NCBI GenBank assembly: GCA_023079485.1
Contig: CM041083.1
Span: 140,691,052 to 140,755,051 of the forward strand
Source: Archilochus colubris
Lineage: Eukaryota > Chordata > Aves > Apodiformes > Trochilidae
Reading direction: 5' to 3'
DNA: 64,000 nt
A model generated the notes under the pieces. That model was not told where the DNA came from. It saw only the letters and a program-made list of their open reading frames with translations, and made no database searches. Position 1 is the stretch's first letter; each line of letters opens with the position of its first letter. Shown here piece after piece: positions 12,685 through 24,900 of this stretch. The position numbers were made by a program, and so were the translations under genes.

Positions 12685-12790
12685 GTTCGACGGGGGGGGC
12701 GATGGGGGTGAGACCCCTCAGCGCTCGAAGCTCGGGGAGGGGTGGGCGGCATCCCCCCCGGGTCTGGGAGAGGTTCTTAGGTAGACTCGC

Positions 12791-13044
12791 AGGATGGTTC
12801 GGGTTGGAAGGGGCCTTTATAGTTCACCTGATCCAGCTCCCCTACCACCGGCAAGGACATCTTCAATTAGATCACGTTCCTCAGAGCCCTCTCCCACCTG
12901 GTCTGCAATGTTTCCAAGGATAGGACTTATGCCACACCTCCAGGAACCTTGTTCCAGTGTCCCACCACCCTCATCATAAGGAATTTCTTCCATATATCGA
13001 GTCTAAATCTACCCTCTTTGAATTTAAAACCATCACCACTTGTC
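12791..13044 (-). mobile_element. Older CR1, 3' half, split by a nested insertion
   Basis: Minus-strand CR1 3' region (GGATGGTTCGGGTTGGAAGG on the plus strand), reading into AAACCATCACCACTTGTC. Its other part resumes at 13479, after the inserted younger copy. Confidence 0.85.
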
Positions 13045-13478
13045 ATAGAATCATAGAATTGGCTGGGTTGGAAGGGACCTCAGAGATCATCAAGTCCAGC
13101 CCTTGATCCACTACCGCTGCAGTTACCAGACCATGGCACTGAGTGCCACATCCAGTCTCTTTTTAAATATCTCCAGGGATGGAGAATCCACTACTTCCCT
13201 GGGCAGCCCATTCCAATGCTTGATCACTCTCTCTGTAAAGAAATTCTTTCTAATATCCAACCTAAACCTCCCCTGGCAGAGCTTAAGTCCATGCCCTCTT
13301 GTCTTACTGGGAGCTGCATGGGAGAAGAGATCGACCCCCCCCTGGCTACCCCCTCCTTTCAGGGAGTTGTAGAGAGTGATGAGGTCTCCCCTGAGCCTCC
13401 TCTTCTCCAGGCTGAACACCCCCAGCTCCCTCAGCCCTTCCTCACAGCACTTGTGCTTGAGTCCCTTCACCAGCCTGG
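13045..13478 (-). mobile_element. Young CR1 nested inside an older CR1
   Basis: Begins at its 3' end with ATAGAATCATAGAATTGGCT on the plus strand and runs to CACCAGCCTGG, where homology stops. Closely related to the copies at 4085, 42140, 47369 and 59697. Flanked on both sides by TTGTC. Confidence 0.9.
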
Positions 13479-13545
13479 TTGTCCTATCACTGAGGGGTCT
13501 GCTGAAAAGTTTGTCCCCATCTTCTTCCCAGAAACTCTGCAATAC
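13479..13545 (-). mobile_element. Older CR1, 5' remnant of the split copy
   Basis: On the minus strand it reads GAAGATGGGGACAAACTTTT and AGTGATAGGACAA, typical of CR1 just upstream of the GGTGATGG motif that continues at 13035. This shows the two outer pieces are one element. Confidence 0.75.
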
Positions 13546-15855
13546 TCGAGCAAATAATATAAATTCAGGCTGCAATAAATTCAGGGGCCACCCACTGTGC
13601 TCCTGGGCAGGAGAGGACAGAGAAATGTGTCCCGTTTCCCCCCTCTGGTAGCTCCAGCTTAGACCTGTGGGTGCCTGGTGGCCCAGGCCTCCCTCTGCCC
13701 TTGCCTGGCCTCTGTCCCCTCCAGCAGGATAGTCACAGCCACCTTGGGGACATGCCACCCAGAGCCTTAGCATGCAGGGATTAAAAGTTAGCCAGGTCCT
13801 GGGGACAAAACAGGGTGGAAAAGAGGATGTAACTTGTTACTTGTGTCTGCTCGCAAGTCTGGGGTCTGCAGAGAGCATTGGAAGAGCAGTGCCTGCAACC
13901 GTATCTTTAAATCTTCTAGGCAATAGTACCTGGGAAGAAACTGCTGGAGCTGTTGGCAACAGAAGTATCTTTTGGTTTTGAAACCTATTCTAGAAACATT
14001 TAAGGCAACAGACAGGTCACCCCACTCAGGAACAAGATTGACCCTTGCAACAGACCAGGTTATGTGACAGGATAAGGATGTCTCTTTTGGGAACACGTGG
14101 ATAGGTGCTCAACCCAATGAAGTCCTGGATGGACCCTTTTTACTCAGTGGCCAATGTGGACTTCTGTAAAAAGTGGACTTTTACTCAAGTGAGGCCAATG
14201 ACTTGGAGTAAAAAGTAAAAATTAATAACCAAAGGCCTCAAGAGGACAAGGACAATACTCAGTTTAACTAGACCCAGGGTGAAAATCAGAATGTCAGAAT
14301 AACCCAGAAAGGCACCAAGCACTATCTAGGAAGCAGAGTCCAGTCAAGAGCAGGACTGGAGCAGAACAGGTAATGGGAAGTGCAGAGGACTAGAGCACAG
14401 TGGGAGCTGCTGGTGCAGAGACAAGGATTTGGACAGAACAAGAGCAGATTAAGACTAATCATAAGAGAAAGGAGGAGAAAGAAACTTTCCCTAAAGTCCT
14501 GTCTGAGAGGCAGACATCATCAACCAGCTCACAAGCTCTAACCTAATTGTTGCTGCCTAAAGAGCTGAGAGCCAAGCCAAGTCAGTCATTTCACAGATTC
14601 CTCTGATGACCAGAAAAAATCATTCACAGTCTAGGACACTTTGCATACGTTTCTTTCTGGGTAACTTTTATTTCACTAAATGAAGGCCAGCAACAGCCAG
14701 CCAAAACCCCAAAATACCTGCAGGGGCACAGTGTCATGATACACTGCCTTTATAGCACTGCCCCTTCTTGATATCCCATCTGTTTCTACTCTCTCCACAC
14801 TGCCACACTGATGCCACTAACTCAGCAGTGGTTTGCTTTCTTTTAACCAAGAACTGATCAGATAGAGAAAGGATTTTTAAGTGCTGGATCAGCTCCCTGA
14901 TTTGTTTCACAGCATAACCACAAACATTTGTATGACTGCAACTGAAGAACTAGCACAGGCATAAGTAGATTCTTGTGGGTGGGCAGGAATGCTATAAACC
15001 AGTATTATTATCAGAGGCAACAGATCATCAGATTGTAAATGGAGAGTGAAGAAGGAAATACTAACTTTTATTAATCTCTTAAGCTATTTTGTCAATGAAA
15101 ATGGTAGTAGCATAGAAAAAATGAAATTACCCAAGGATTATATCCATGCCTGACATCAGACAAAAGGCCTGATTTGCTAGGACACTTTTTTTGCCAACTT
15201 CCACATAGAAATTGCCACAATGTCTTACTAGAAAACCACTCCCATTTACCAGTGCTGGATAAAGAAAAAACCAAAGATCATGTTACAGAGAAAAAGAAAT
15301 TCAGCTCTTTGAGAACCTCTTGGCAATCTGAGCAGCCTCCTGGCTGCTCTGTGGGCAGCAACAAGCCTTTGCTATCACTTTACCCATGCAATGGTCTTGC
15401 ATGTAATAATTCAGGATACTAAGTATAGATGTAAAACTAACTACCAGAAGATCCTTTAAAGGATGACACTTGCTTAATACAGTATCTGTTGAGACACACT
15501 CCTTACAGTGTGTTAACTGGAGTCTTCTAGTGTGCCCAGAAAAAAATCTCCAGTTTACCTCAAACATAGAAATTCTACTGATCCACACAGAAACTACCAG
15601 ATACCGAAAGAAAAGAGAACCTTGAACTTTTTAGCCACCCACACTGAAATAAAAAAACTTGATCCTGGAAAGGAGATACATATGCTTTCTGAATTATGAT
15701 TTTTCCCCCATACTCTGCTTGGAGAAAGACTTTAGCACTTAAAAATCATGGCTCATTCCATTCTTCAGGAGAACATGCAACTTTGGGTGAAGTACTTTAG
15801 AACTATGAAGTAAAACATTTTCAGTCACACTTTTAATGTCTACTTTGTTCTCATG
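13546..15855. other. CDC16-UPF3A spacer, part 1
   Basis: No gene recognised. A GC-richer patch at 13560-13760 resembles none of the repeats I know. At 14136-14214 TTTTACTCA occurs twice as a direct repeat and once inverted (GGAGTAAAAAG), a possible hairpin. Confidence 0.6.
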
Positions 15856-16380
15856 ATACCCCATCTGGAGTACTGTGTCCAGTTCTGGAGGCCTCAATGC
15901 AGGGAGGACATGGAGCTATTGGAATGAGTCCAGAGGAGGGCCACAAAGATGCTGGAGCATCTCTCTCTCCTATGAAGACAAGCTGAGAAAAGTTGAGGTC
16001 ATTCAGCCTGGAGAGAAGGCTCCAGGGGGATCTTACAGCAGCCTTCCAGTACCTGAAGGGGCTCCAAGGAAGCTCAGGAGGGACTTTTTACAAGGGCATG
16101 AAGCAGTAGGACAAGGAGTAATGGCTTGAAACTGGAAGAGTGCAGATGTAGATTAGACATTAGGAAGAAATTTTTTCTTTACAGTAAGGGTGGTGAGACC
16201 CTGGCACAGGTTGCCCAGGGAAGCTGTGGCTGCCCCCCCTCCTGGAAGTGTTCAAGGCCAGGTTGGATGGGGCTTTGGGCAACCTGGTCTGGGGGGAGGT
16301 GTCCCTGGCCATGGCAGGAGGGTTGGAACTAGATTATCTTCAAGGTCCCTTCCAACCCAAACCATTCTACGATTCTATGA
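15856..16380 (+). mobile_element. CR1 LINE fragment, older subfamily
   Basis: Begins CCATCTGGAGTACTGTGTCC and ends GATTCTATGA; includes GGCAACCTGGTCTGGGGGG. Several frameshifts in the reverse transcriptase remnant. Confidence 0.93.
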
Positions 16381-18562
16381 ATTCTGAACTGGACAGATAC
16401 TCAAATGTGTTGTAATATAAGGAATGGGCATCCATAATTCCCTAGGTAGTGCCACAGCACAATTCCTGCAGGCACTGAGCTAGAACCAAACTTGTCTACA
16501 CTGCTATGGCAATGCTGGTAGGAAAGCCAGCAGAGAGAGGAAAATAGTGTGTGATATTACTGTTAAAACACAAATTCTTCCCCTAGCTTTTCCACACTTC
16601 ATACCCCTGTATTTTAAAAGTCCGTGTGTGTCTAGAATCTGAGTTCACATTTAGTAATGCATGGACATGTGGAAAACAGCCAGTACCTTGGACTCAAGCT
16701 GTGTATGGGACCTGCGTGGCTGTGCTGCAGTCTCCTGCTCCAGATGAGGATTCATGAGAGCACTATCAGGAAAGGAGCCAAAAGAATGATGAGATAGTCA
16801 GTCGTGGGGAAAAAAAACACTGGCTGAGCAACACAGTAAGCAAATAAGGAAAAAGAAAAATTAAGCATTTTGATTCACTAGGAGGTACCTCAGCCTGGCT
16901 GATGAGAATCCACAGATAAATTAAGGCCTTCTCACTTAGGAATTTCTTCAAAGTAATGGTCTCTACTAAGAGTATATTCCTTAGGATTCAGAGCCTGGCC
17001 ACCGAGAACTCAATGAGCCACCAGACAGATACAGTGGGAGAAGTAGTAGTGGTTTATATTTTCCAGTTTATGCAAAACTATACAATATTAAAAAAGAAAA
17101 AAAAACCACCAAACAACAACTCAAAAATTTACAGTATCAGCCCATCCTTTGATATCCATTCATTGGCAAAATTAAAAGTAAACATTTTCTAAGGTAAAAA
17201 TATCAAAAATGAAAAAAGATGGACTGCTGGAAAGCAAAACTGACAGCAATGTTTAATACAGGTACTTGGATTCAGCCCTTGTTTCCTCTTAGTTACATAA
17301 AGTGCCTAAAAAGGAACTTCATGAATCACAGTAATGTAAGGTTTTTTTATACTTTGCCACGGTAAAGTAGATGAACATTAGATGACAATAATTAAACTTG
17401 CATGCTTTATGCTAAAAGTGTAATTGAAAACACATTTTCAAAGGTTCACACATGTACTGTGACACAGTGTAGATATTACATTTCAGACCAATGATTTAAT
17501 TTTGCTGACTAAAAAACAAAATAGTTTTTGGACTTTGTAAGAAATACTTCTCTACAGAAAAATGGCTAGTTTTTCATCTGAAGTACTTAACACTAAAGTT
17601 TGGACTGCTAAATTTCAGGAAATCTGTTCCAAACATAAAATGCCAAAACTGAGCTGGAAGTCACAGAAGAAAATACTATGACAGCTTGTAGTGTTAAGTT
17701 TTTAATTTCTGGCCCCACACAGTGACAAATGTGGAAAAGGCAAGAAGAGAAGGGAAAAATTTAGACAAAATATGTTCAACATTCATGCTATGAAGGCAAA
17801 CAGACCTGTCCTGTTTAGTGGAGAAATCCCTGCTTCTGTTTTAGAGGCATATGCTTTACTTCTTAATTTTTCAGTGAAACAAACCCATTAAAAATACCAC
17901 ACTTTCCAGACTTGTAGAAAATGTGTATTATTCAGTTAATCCTTTGCACTGACAAAACTATGTGTAAAGAGAATGACTGTGGTCCCCTACAGCAGTGCCC
18001 TGTGGCTTACAATTGTACTGTAACACTAATTGCAAGAAATAGTGATCTATCTTCATATTTATAACATTCAAGTTTGTTGTCTAGTCAGCTTACCAAAACC
18101 AGTTCTTAAATGATCTTTCAGTAATACAATATGAATATAATGATGAACTGAAATGAATGAAGTATACTAGAGTAGCATGCTTTGTCATCAATTTAATGTA
18201 CATCAAATTAGAGTCAAATGATGGAAAACTATAAAATTCTTCCTTAAAGAATTAACAAAGTAGTTAAGTATAAAACTTCATGGATTTTTTTTGGGGGGGT
18301 AGATTTACTAATAAAACATTCCTCACAGGCAGAATGACAACTCAGAAGCCACAATGATACAATATTAGACTGGCTATTCAATTTATCAGTGCTGAGAATG
18401 TTAAATACTATTTTCAAACCTTCACAGTCTTACTGACGGCAGACACATGGATCAGTAAACAACTAAAAAAGAAAAAAAAAAGAAAGAAAAAGAAAAAAAA
18501 AATCTATTTTTTACTTCATCATGTGTGATTAGTTTGGTAGAAATAGTCCATCATGTATACTT
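16381..18562. other. CDC16-UPF3A spacer, part 2
   Basis: AT-rich, no gene recognised. It contains the region just past the CDC16 3' end and a purine-rich A/G tract at 18465-18502. Confidence 0.6.
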
Positions 18563-18568
18563 TTTAAT
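18563..18568 (-). promoter_or_regulatory. Candidate CDC16 poly(A) signal ATTAAA
   Basis: No AATAAA occurs on the minus strand between the stop codon and about 17000. ATTAAA here would give a 3' UTR of roughly 160-190 nt, with a T-rich tract just downstream (18465-18502 complement). Other ATTAAA copies lie further downstream, so the choice is tentative. Confidence 0.25.
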
Positions 18569-18724
18569 CATCCTTAAGGCAAGCATTATTTTTCTGGTCT
18601 TAAGTACAGAGTTTGAATTCATATAAAAATAGCAAAATCTCGAAAGTATAACACCATAACAAAAATGCTAAAACAAACATATTATTACACTTAGACAAAA
18701 TGACCTCTCTACCAGTAGTTCTGG

Positions 18725-18990
18725 TCATGTACTATGGTCTGACATTGATGTCTCTAACATCATATCACTTTCATTCATTTCAATCTCAAAAGTTTCTTCT
18801 AGTGGGCGACTGGTATCTGTACTTTTCCTTTGATGTGAGGTTTCTAATGTTACAATGCCACTTTCATCCAAAGTTTGTCTTTCTATGTCGAATTCTCTGA
18901 AATCCCAGGGAGGTGAAATTATGTTCTTTAATGTCTTCATTGTGTGTACATCAAAGTCATAACACCTTAATTTGTCTTTGATCTCTGTTC
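18725..18990 (-). CDS. CDC16: CDC16 exon 18 (residues 536-623) and stop
   Basis: Starts [19 protein letters not shown] and then encodes the acidic tail containing [16 protein letters not shown], ending SDHST-TGA (stop 18725-18727). The tail is rich in Ser and Thr, a likely mitotic phosphorylation region by analogy with human APC6. The stretch near residues 575-595 differs most from human. Confidence 0.96.
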
Positions 18991-21900
18991 CTAGGAAAAC
19001 AGTAAAACCACTACTTTATTCCAAGTGAACACTACCAAAAATGGACCTCAAAGAAACTATCATCCAGAAACTACTATGACCCTCTGCCTTCAGAATGACA
19101 GGGAGCTGTTGCTGCTTAGTGACTGAAGTTCAGTAGAGTTTTTCTGAAAAAATCTAGCAGTCTTTTTTGATAAAAGCACAATTCAAGACATAGAACTCAG
19201 ACTCAAAAGTCTGTTTTTAGAAGCAATTGTGAATTCCCTTCCCAATTCTGTAAGAGGCTTTTTTTGTTGATGTTGTTAAGTTACACACAGCATGGTTTGC
19301 ATTAATGTGTACAACACAGCTGCATGGTTCTTCCAGATGTGTGAACCACCTATATATGGTTATTTAGACAATATTAAGAAGAAACATCTGCTTCAAAATT
19401 TGGTGAAAAATCCACAGGAAAAGCAACAGACTGCACAGATGGCTTTTACTGGCTTCAGCCTCATTAACATGTTTGACAGGACATAACCGTGTTCATTACA
19501 GATAAATCACCAAGTTCAATGAAGCAGAAATATGTCACTATAAGGTTTTTTGGGGGGGGCAGAAAGCTTTCATGGAATTATTTCAGAGTATGGCAATAGA
19601 ATGTTTTATTTTATGAAGTGGGGTTTTTTGTCATATACCAAGCTCTATTTTTGGAGGCAGAAGAATTTATGCTGTCTCCATGGAATATTTCAGACTATGG
19701 CAATAGGATGTATTATTTTTATGAAGGTTTTCTTTTTTTTTTTACCATATACCAAGCTCTATTTTTGGAGGCAGAAGAATTTATGCTGTCTCCATGGAGC
19801 AGTTTTGACATGCTGAAAATGCATGTCAAATGCCTGTATCTCTCTACAGCAGCATGAACTGAAATCAAGCCCTATGACTCTCTAACTCCATACTTCTTTT
19901 TTTCCCCTCTTTCCTTTGGTTTAGGAGCTGCCACAGATCCGTATTTTCTATGAAATAAACTTCCACCACCTCCAATGGCAAAGTGTTTCTTTATACTGGT
20001 AAGAATTTACTGTGGTAATGCTTTAAAAACCCATTGATCATCTGCAGTTGCTAATAAGTTCAGTCTCATTTAGCCATTAAAAAACCCAAAATACAACAAA
20101 AAAACCAAACCAAATCAAACCATACTCTGCTTTGTCAGTTAACTGGGTAATGGTAGAAAGTCTCTTGATATTCAAGACTCCTCTCAGTGAGTCATGTAGT
20201 GAGAGACTTACCAATGTAGGCTTCAGAATCACCAATATACATTTCTATGCAATGTCCAAGCATTGTGACAGAAAATGTGTCATCCCTCCTAAGACCAAGG
20301 GCCTATTTGAAAAACAAAACACAAACCAGTATGAAGTATTTAGCAGCAAGTAGCACCATTTACATCTTAAGTCTGCAATGGTTCCAAGTTCATTGTTGCG
20401 TTGTTCAACAGTGCTATTAAAGCACAGTCTTCACTGTCAAGGCAAACACTGCATAACCAAGATAGCTGCATCTGAACTGGCTGAAGTAGTAAGCAAGCAA
20501 ATCACAAAAACAAAACAAGAAAACAGTACATATGCAGAGACTCATTCATAAATCATGAAGTATATTGACCGTAAAATATATTAGGAAGTTAATTTTGTAT
20601 AGCTAAGCTACAATCTATAACAAAATAGACTGAGGCACACCTTAAGTAACTACAACTAAATGTATGCAATACAAGCTTCTGGGTAAATAGAACAGCATCT
20701 GAATTCAAGCCAATCAATTTAAATGCTGAAAATTCAGCTGAGGAAAATTCATTGTTACCCCATGAAAACGTGATATCACCAAAACTGTCCTGCAATAATA
20801 ACATACACATATCAAACAGTAAAGGTAAATGAGATAACAGAAAATAGCATGTCTTTAAAAATTAAATTTGCTGTAAAATTTCTACTTCAGGGCAAAGGCT
20901 AGTAGTATTTTCATTAATTTCAGCTGCATGAGAAGTTTACATAAGTAAAATGTAAATAGCAATTATAATATCCAATAATTTATAGTAGCAAAGGATATGA
21001 GTAGTAGATTTCACAAAGTGGCAAATTTTTGCCTAATCAACAGAAAACTTAAGTATTTAAAAAAAATACTAAGGTTATAAAATAAGCACTTATTTGGATA
21101 CTGGAGAAAATGCTGGTTCTCAGTTCCAAAACCAAACCAGTATGAAACAGTAATTAACATTAACATAACAGTAATTAACAGCACCTATGACCACCACATT
21201 AAGCCAGTTAAGTTTTCATACATACCGTATGAAAATAATCAATAGCACTTTCAAAATTCCCCATGAGACTGTGTATGTAGCCAATGGCAGAGTAAGTAGA
21301 GGCATTCTGAGGAATTAATACCAGTGCCTGCCGATGGTATTCCAGAGCTTCTTCGTATTTCCTTTTGGGATTAAAAACAGAAAATCTATTAGTAAGCTTC
21401 AGTGAAAGGTGTTCTTACAGTGTTACATCGATTCTTTCCGTAGTTCAGTGGCATGCAGTGCTGTAAGAGCTCAGACATTCTTGTTTCATATTCTGAATGT
21501 AAGAGAGTGCACAAAAGACTCATGAATATTGACAGTTTCCTTCATCAGTGTAATTGAGAAATCATTGTTCTCCTTGTGCCAGGACAACAGCTGCCTACAG
21601 CTAGGCCCCATTGGAGATGATCTTTGCAATCTGATGTGATAAATTGCTTTATATGTTTAATGCTGCTCATTGTAACATTAGCTTTATTTAGCTTTCATTT
21701 TCTTCCCCAGGGGAGGAAAAGAGCAGTAGGAGTCTAAATCAGTCATTGTTCAAAGTGAGGAAAGTTCTCCTGGCTTTTACAAGCCTAAAGTGCTGCACAC
21801 ACTTGTACTTTTTGCTATTTCCATTTTGTCCCTATCAGAAAAAAAAAATTTACATTTGCCTATGATTTCTTTCAAATTCTAGCCACCCCTTCTTTGAAAA

Positions 21901-24900
21901 TTATTCATTAATTAGACTGCTTCTTGCAGTTATTTTATAAAACAAAAAATCAAAGTACATTATGGCTTTAGTCAGAGAAATTAATCCTCACATTTGACAC
22001 CCTTTTACCAAGTTATTAAAAATAAATATGGTGATTATCTATTTACAGAAATTTTGATGTCTATAGTTATAAAGAAATAATGCAAACAACAACATATGAA
22101 GTCATTAGAGGGCATTAAGTAACAATTGAGGCAGAAAAGTTATGCAGATGTTTGTTTGCTGCAGGAAACTTCCCGTGATGCAAATTTATTTTCACCCATA
22201 GTATTTACCTATCCAATTAACTACCACTGTATTCAAATATCCTGCTTTCAAATTTCAACCACATATTGCTAATGAGTAGATGTACATACAGTAGTTTTTT
22301 TCAAAATAGCAAGTATTATGAATGCTAGTAAATTAAGTCATACAAAACTTCTAAGATGTCAAAGCATATGTAAATATCCCTTAACTTCCAACTTAATTTT
22401 CATGGAAGATGATTTACAAGGATGTAGAAATACACTAGGTTGGCTTTCTGAACATAAATGTGTTGTAAGCAGTTACCAATTTATTTAAAAAAACAAACAA
22501 ACAAACAATGACATTGTATCTGAAAGAAGTACTTGAAAAAACCCTGCAATTATACTCATGAACAGATTCCAGCAGCACTGCCTCAGTCTGATCTTGGCAG
22601 AAGGGGTAACTGCTATACATCTCTATTTCATAATGAAAATGAAGACTAATTGGCAATTCAAGCACAAAGTAATTACTACCAAAGCCAAAGCAGAAGTAAA
22701 ACTTGTATCTACCATAATCACATTCTCATTAGCAGCTCTGAAACAAAAATTATAGTATACACCAATTGTACAATTAAATCATGACCCCCCCCCAAAAAAA
22801 AGATACAGTTCTAATTAAACATAGGAAAACACTGGTTAAAATCAGATGATGATAACTAATGAGAAAGTATTTCCTGATATTAAAAGTGTTAAAGCTGTGT
22901 ATGTGCTCGGCACTTTCCTTTTCTCTTCCTAGAATGAAAATTCCAGTTCTCAAAAGCCAAAAGTAGTATTTTTTTGTTCTGTTGATGAAAAATGATGATA
23001 AACACTGATCCAAGCAATTAATCATCAGAAAACTACTGTTATTTAAATCAGTGGACATACTCAAGTGTATCAGGACTGGGATAGCAGCCAGTTATAATTC
23101 AGACCCATAAAAGGTCTAATAGTGTACAACCAAACTTCTAACCAGAATCAATAGTTAAGGAAAGGCTTTCACATGAAGTATTTTAACTTGTGTGTAGTAA
23201 ACTGAAATTAAGGTGCCATTAGTGTACTTATATTCACAAGCTGATTTAAGGAATATTGTTCTTAGAATCATCTTCTACATTGCTCTCATGTGGTACATAA
23301 TCTTGATATAAATGATAACCAGGTCTAGAGAAAACACATTTGTGCAGTGTTCGTGATAAATGTAGTTTTAGTACTCTCTCCTTACTTGAGTTTTCTGCAG
23401 ACATGTCCCAAGTTGTTCAATAAAGGCTCCCACTTATCAACTGTTACCTGCAAAATAATGCAACAATTCAAACAACTACAGAATGTAACTAGATTTGTCT
23501 ACTTCGGAACAAACAAATGCACCAGTCAATCCATTCATCACTGAGAAAAACATGACAAACATTTTCAACTCTTTTCAGAACACATATTTATGCTCAAAAC
23601 ATTTATGCAATAGCTGATTTTTCTAATTTTCCATTCTTCAAAACCAATTGAATTTCTTGACAGGGTTGGTAATAATAAACCTTTGTGATAGTAAAACTTA
23701 GATACAAACCAAATATAGTTTGTTTTCTACTTAAAAATCACATCAGGTCTCTCAGCGTAGGAGCACTGCACCCCCAAATCATGTTTATAAAATAATCATT
23801 AATACTTAAGTTCTTTTTAATGTCTTCTTCATATTCTATCTGCTGTAAATAACTTAGCTCACTAGCAAGGCACACAGAAGGCAACCTGAGACAACAAAAT
23901 TCTGGAAACATGTTTTTCTGGTATTAAAAATAATTTGGACTCTAATACATTGTGAATTTATGATTTAAAACAATGTAAGCATACCTCTGTATCTCTGGTT
24001 ATTTCAGGTATTTCCCACTCTAATTTTGAATTTCCATTCATGTGTTTATAGACACAGTGATACAGAGAGGAATTTGGCCATGAGCATGAACTGAAGTCTG
24101 GCTACGAAATCTGTGACATTTACATGGACAGTACAACTTTAACTGCTTACAGCTAAACAACCCTACTTACACATTGGTGAGCATACCAATCAGTAGCTGT
24201 GCAGTTTGTTTTAGTAAATATGTGTCTTGCCACATGAAGGTTACAGTTTTTTCAGTGCATTCTACTTTACAGAAAGTTTACTTTGTTCTAGAAGCAATTA
24301 CATTATATTGATAGGAGACACCATGTTAACAATTATAGCATGGTCAGGTGGCACCCTCATTAATTAAATTTAAGCTAAAAAAAATAATGAAAACTCATCT
24401 TGAAATTCACAAGAAGCCTGTCACAAGGTGGTAATACTTTCATTAAGGCATCCTAAGTTACTCTAGTAGAATGTGTTTCTTTAGACAAGATGATGACACA
24501 AATAAAACAAAGAGTACTACCAGGAGGTAGAAACTCATTTGTGTGCTGTCTTTTAACTAACAACAGCATGAGAACTATAAGCACATCTCCTGACATACTT
24601 TTTGCTTGGTGGTTACTTTTAAGAAGTTAGCTAAGCATCCCTGGGCCCATTCCCCAGCACTGGCTCTGTCTGCTAGAAAGAAACCAAATCCACACCTATG
24701 GGATTGTGTCCAAATGAAAGTGGAAGCCATACAAGAAATGGCTGACAATTAAGGTGGCAGAAACCATCTTCACACATGGCATCCAGCTCCACCTTTAGGG
24801 CAAGAGCCACTGGTCTACTAAGACCCAAGGCTGAGAATGAGATCTGGATTCCATTGTCCCATCAATGTTTATTTTCTTTTAATTTCATACAGAATCACAC

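Larger units (their letters stand above)
12150..12720 (-). promoter_or_regulatory. UPF3A CpG-island promoter
   Basis: CpG-rich block over UPF3A exon 1. Its gene-distal side (12340-12400) is pyrimidine-rich on the plus strand. Long open frames here on both strands are a product of base composition. Confidence 0.7.

Noticed and set aside
12153..12923. 256-codon plus-strand frame and overlapping long frames over the UPF3A CpG island
   Set aside because: Low-complexity Pro/Arg-rich translation driven by GC content; the minus strand here carries a verified UPF3A exon, and the frame runs on into a CR1 repeat.
18465..18502. A/G-rich tract read as a SINE tail
   Set aside because: No SINE body adjoins it; more likely a simple purine tract past the CDC16 3' end.
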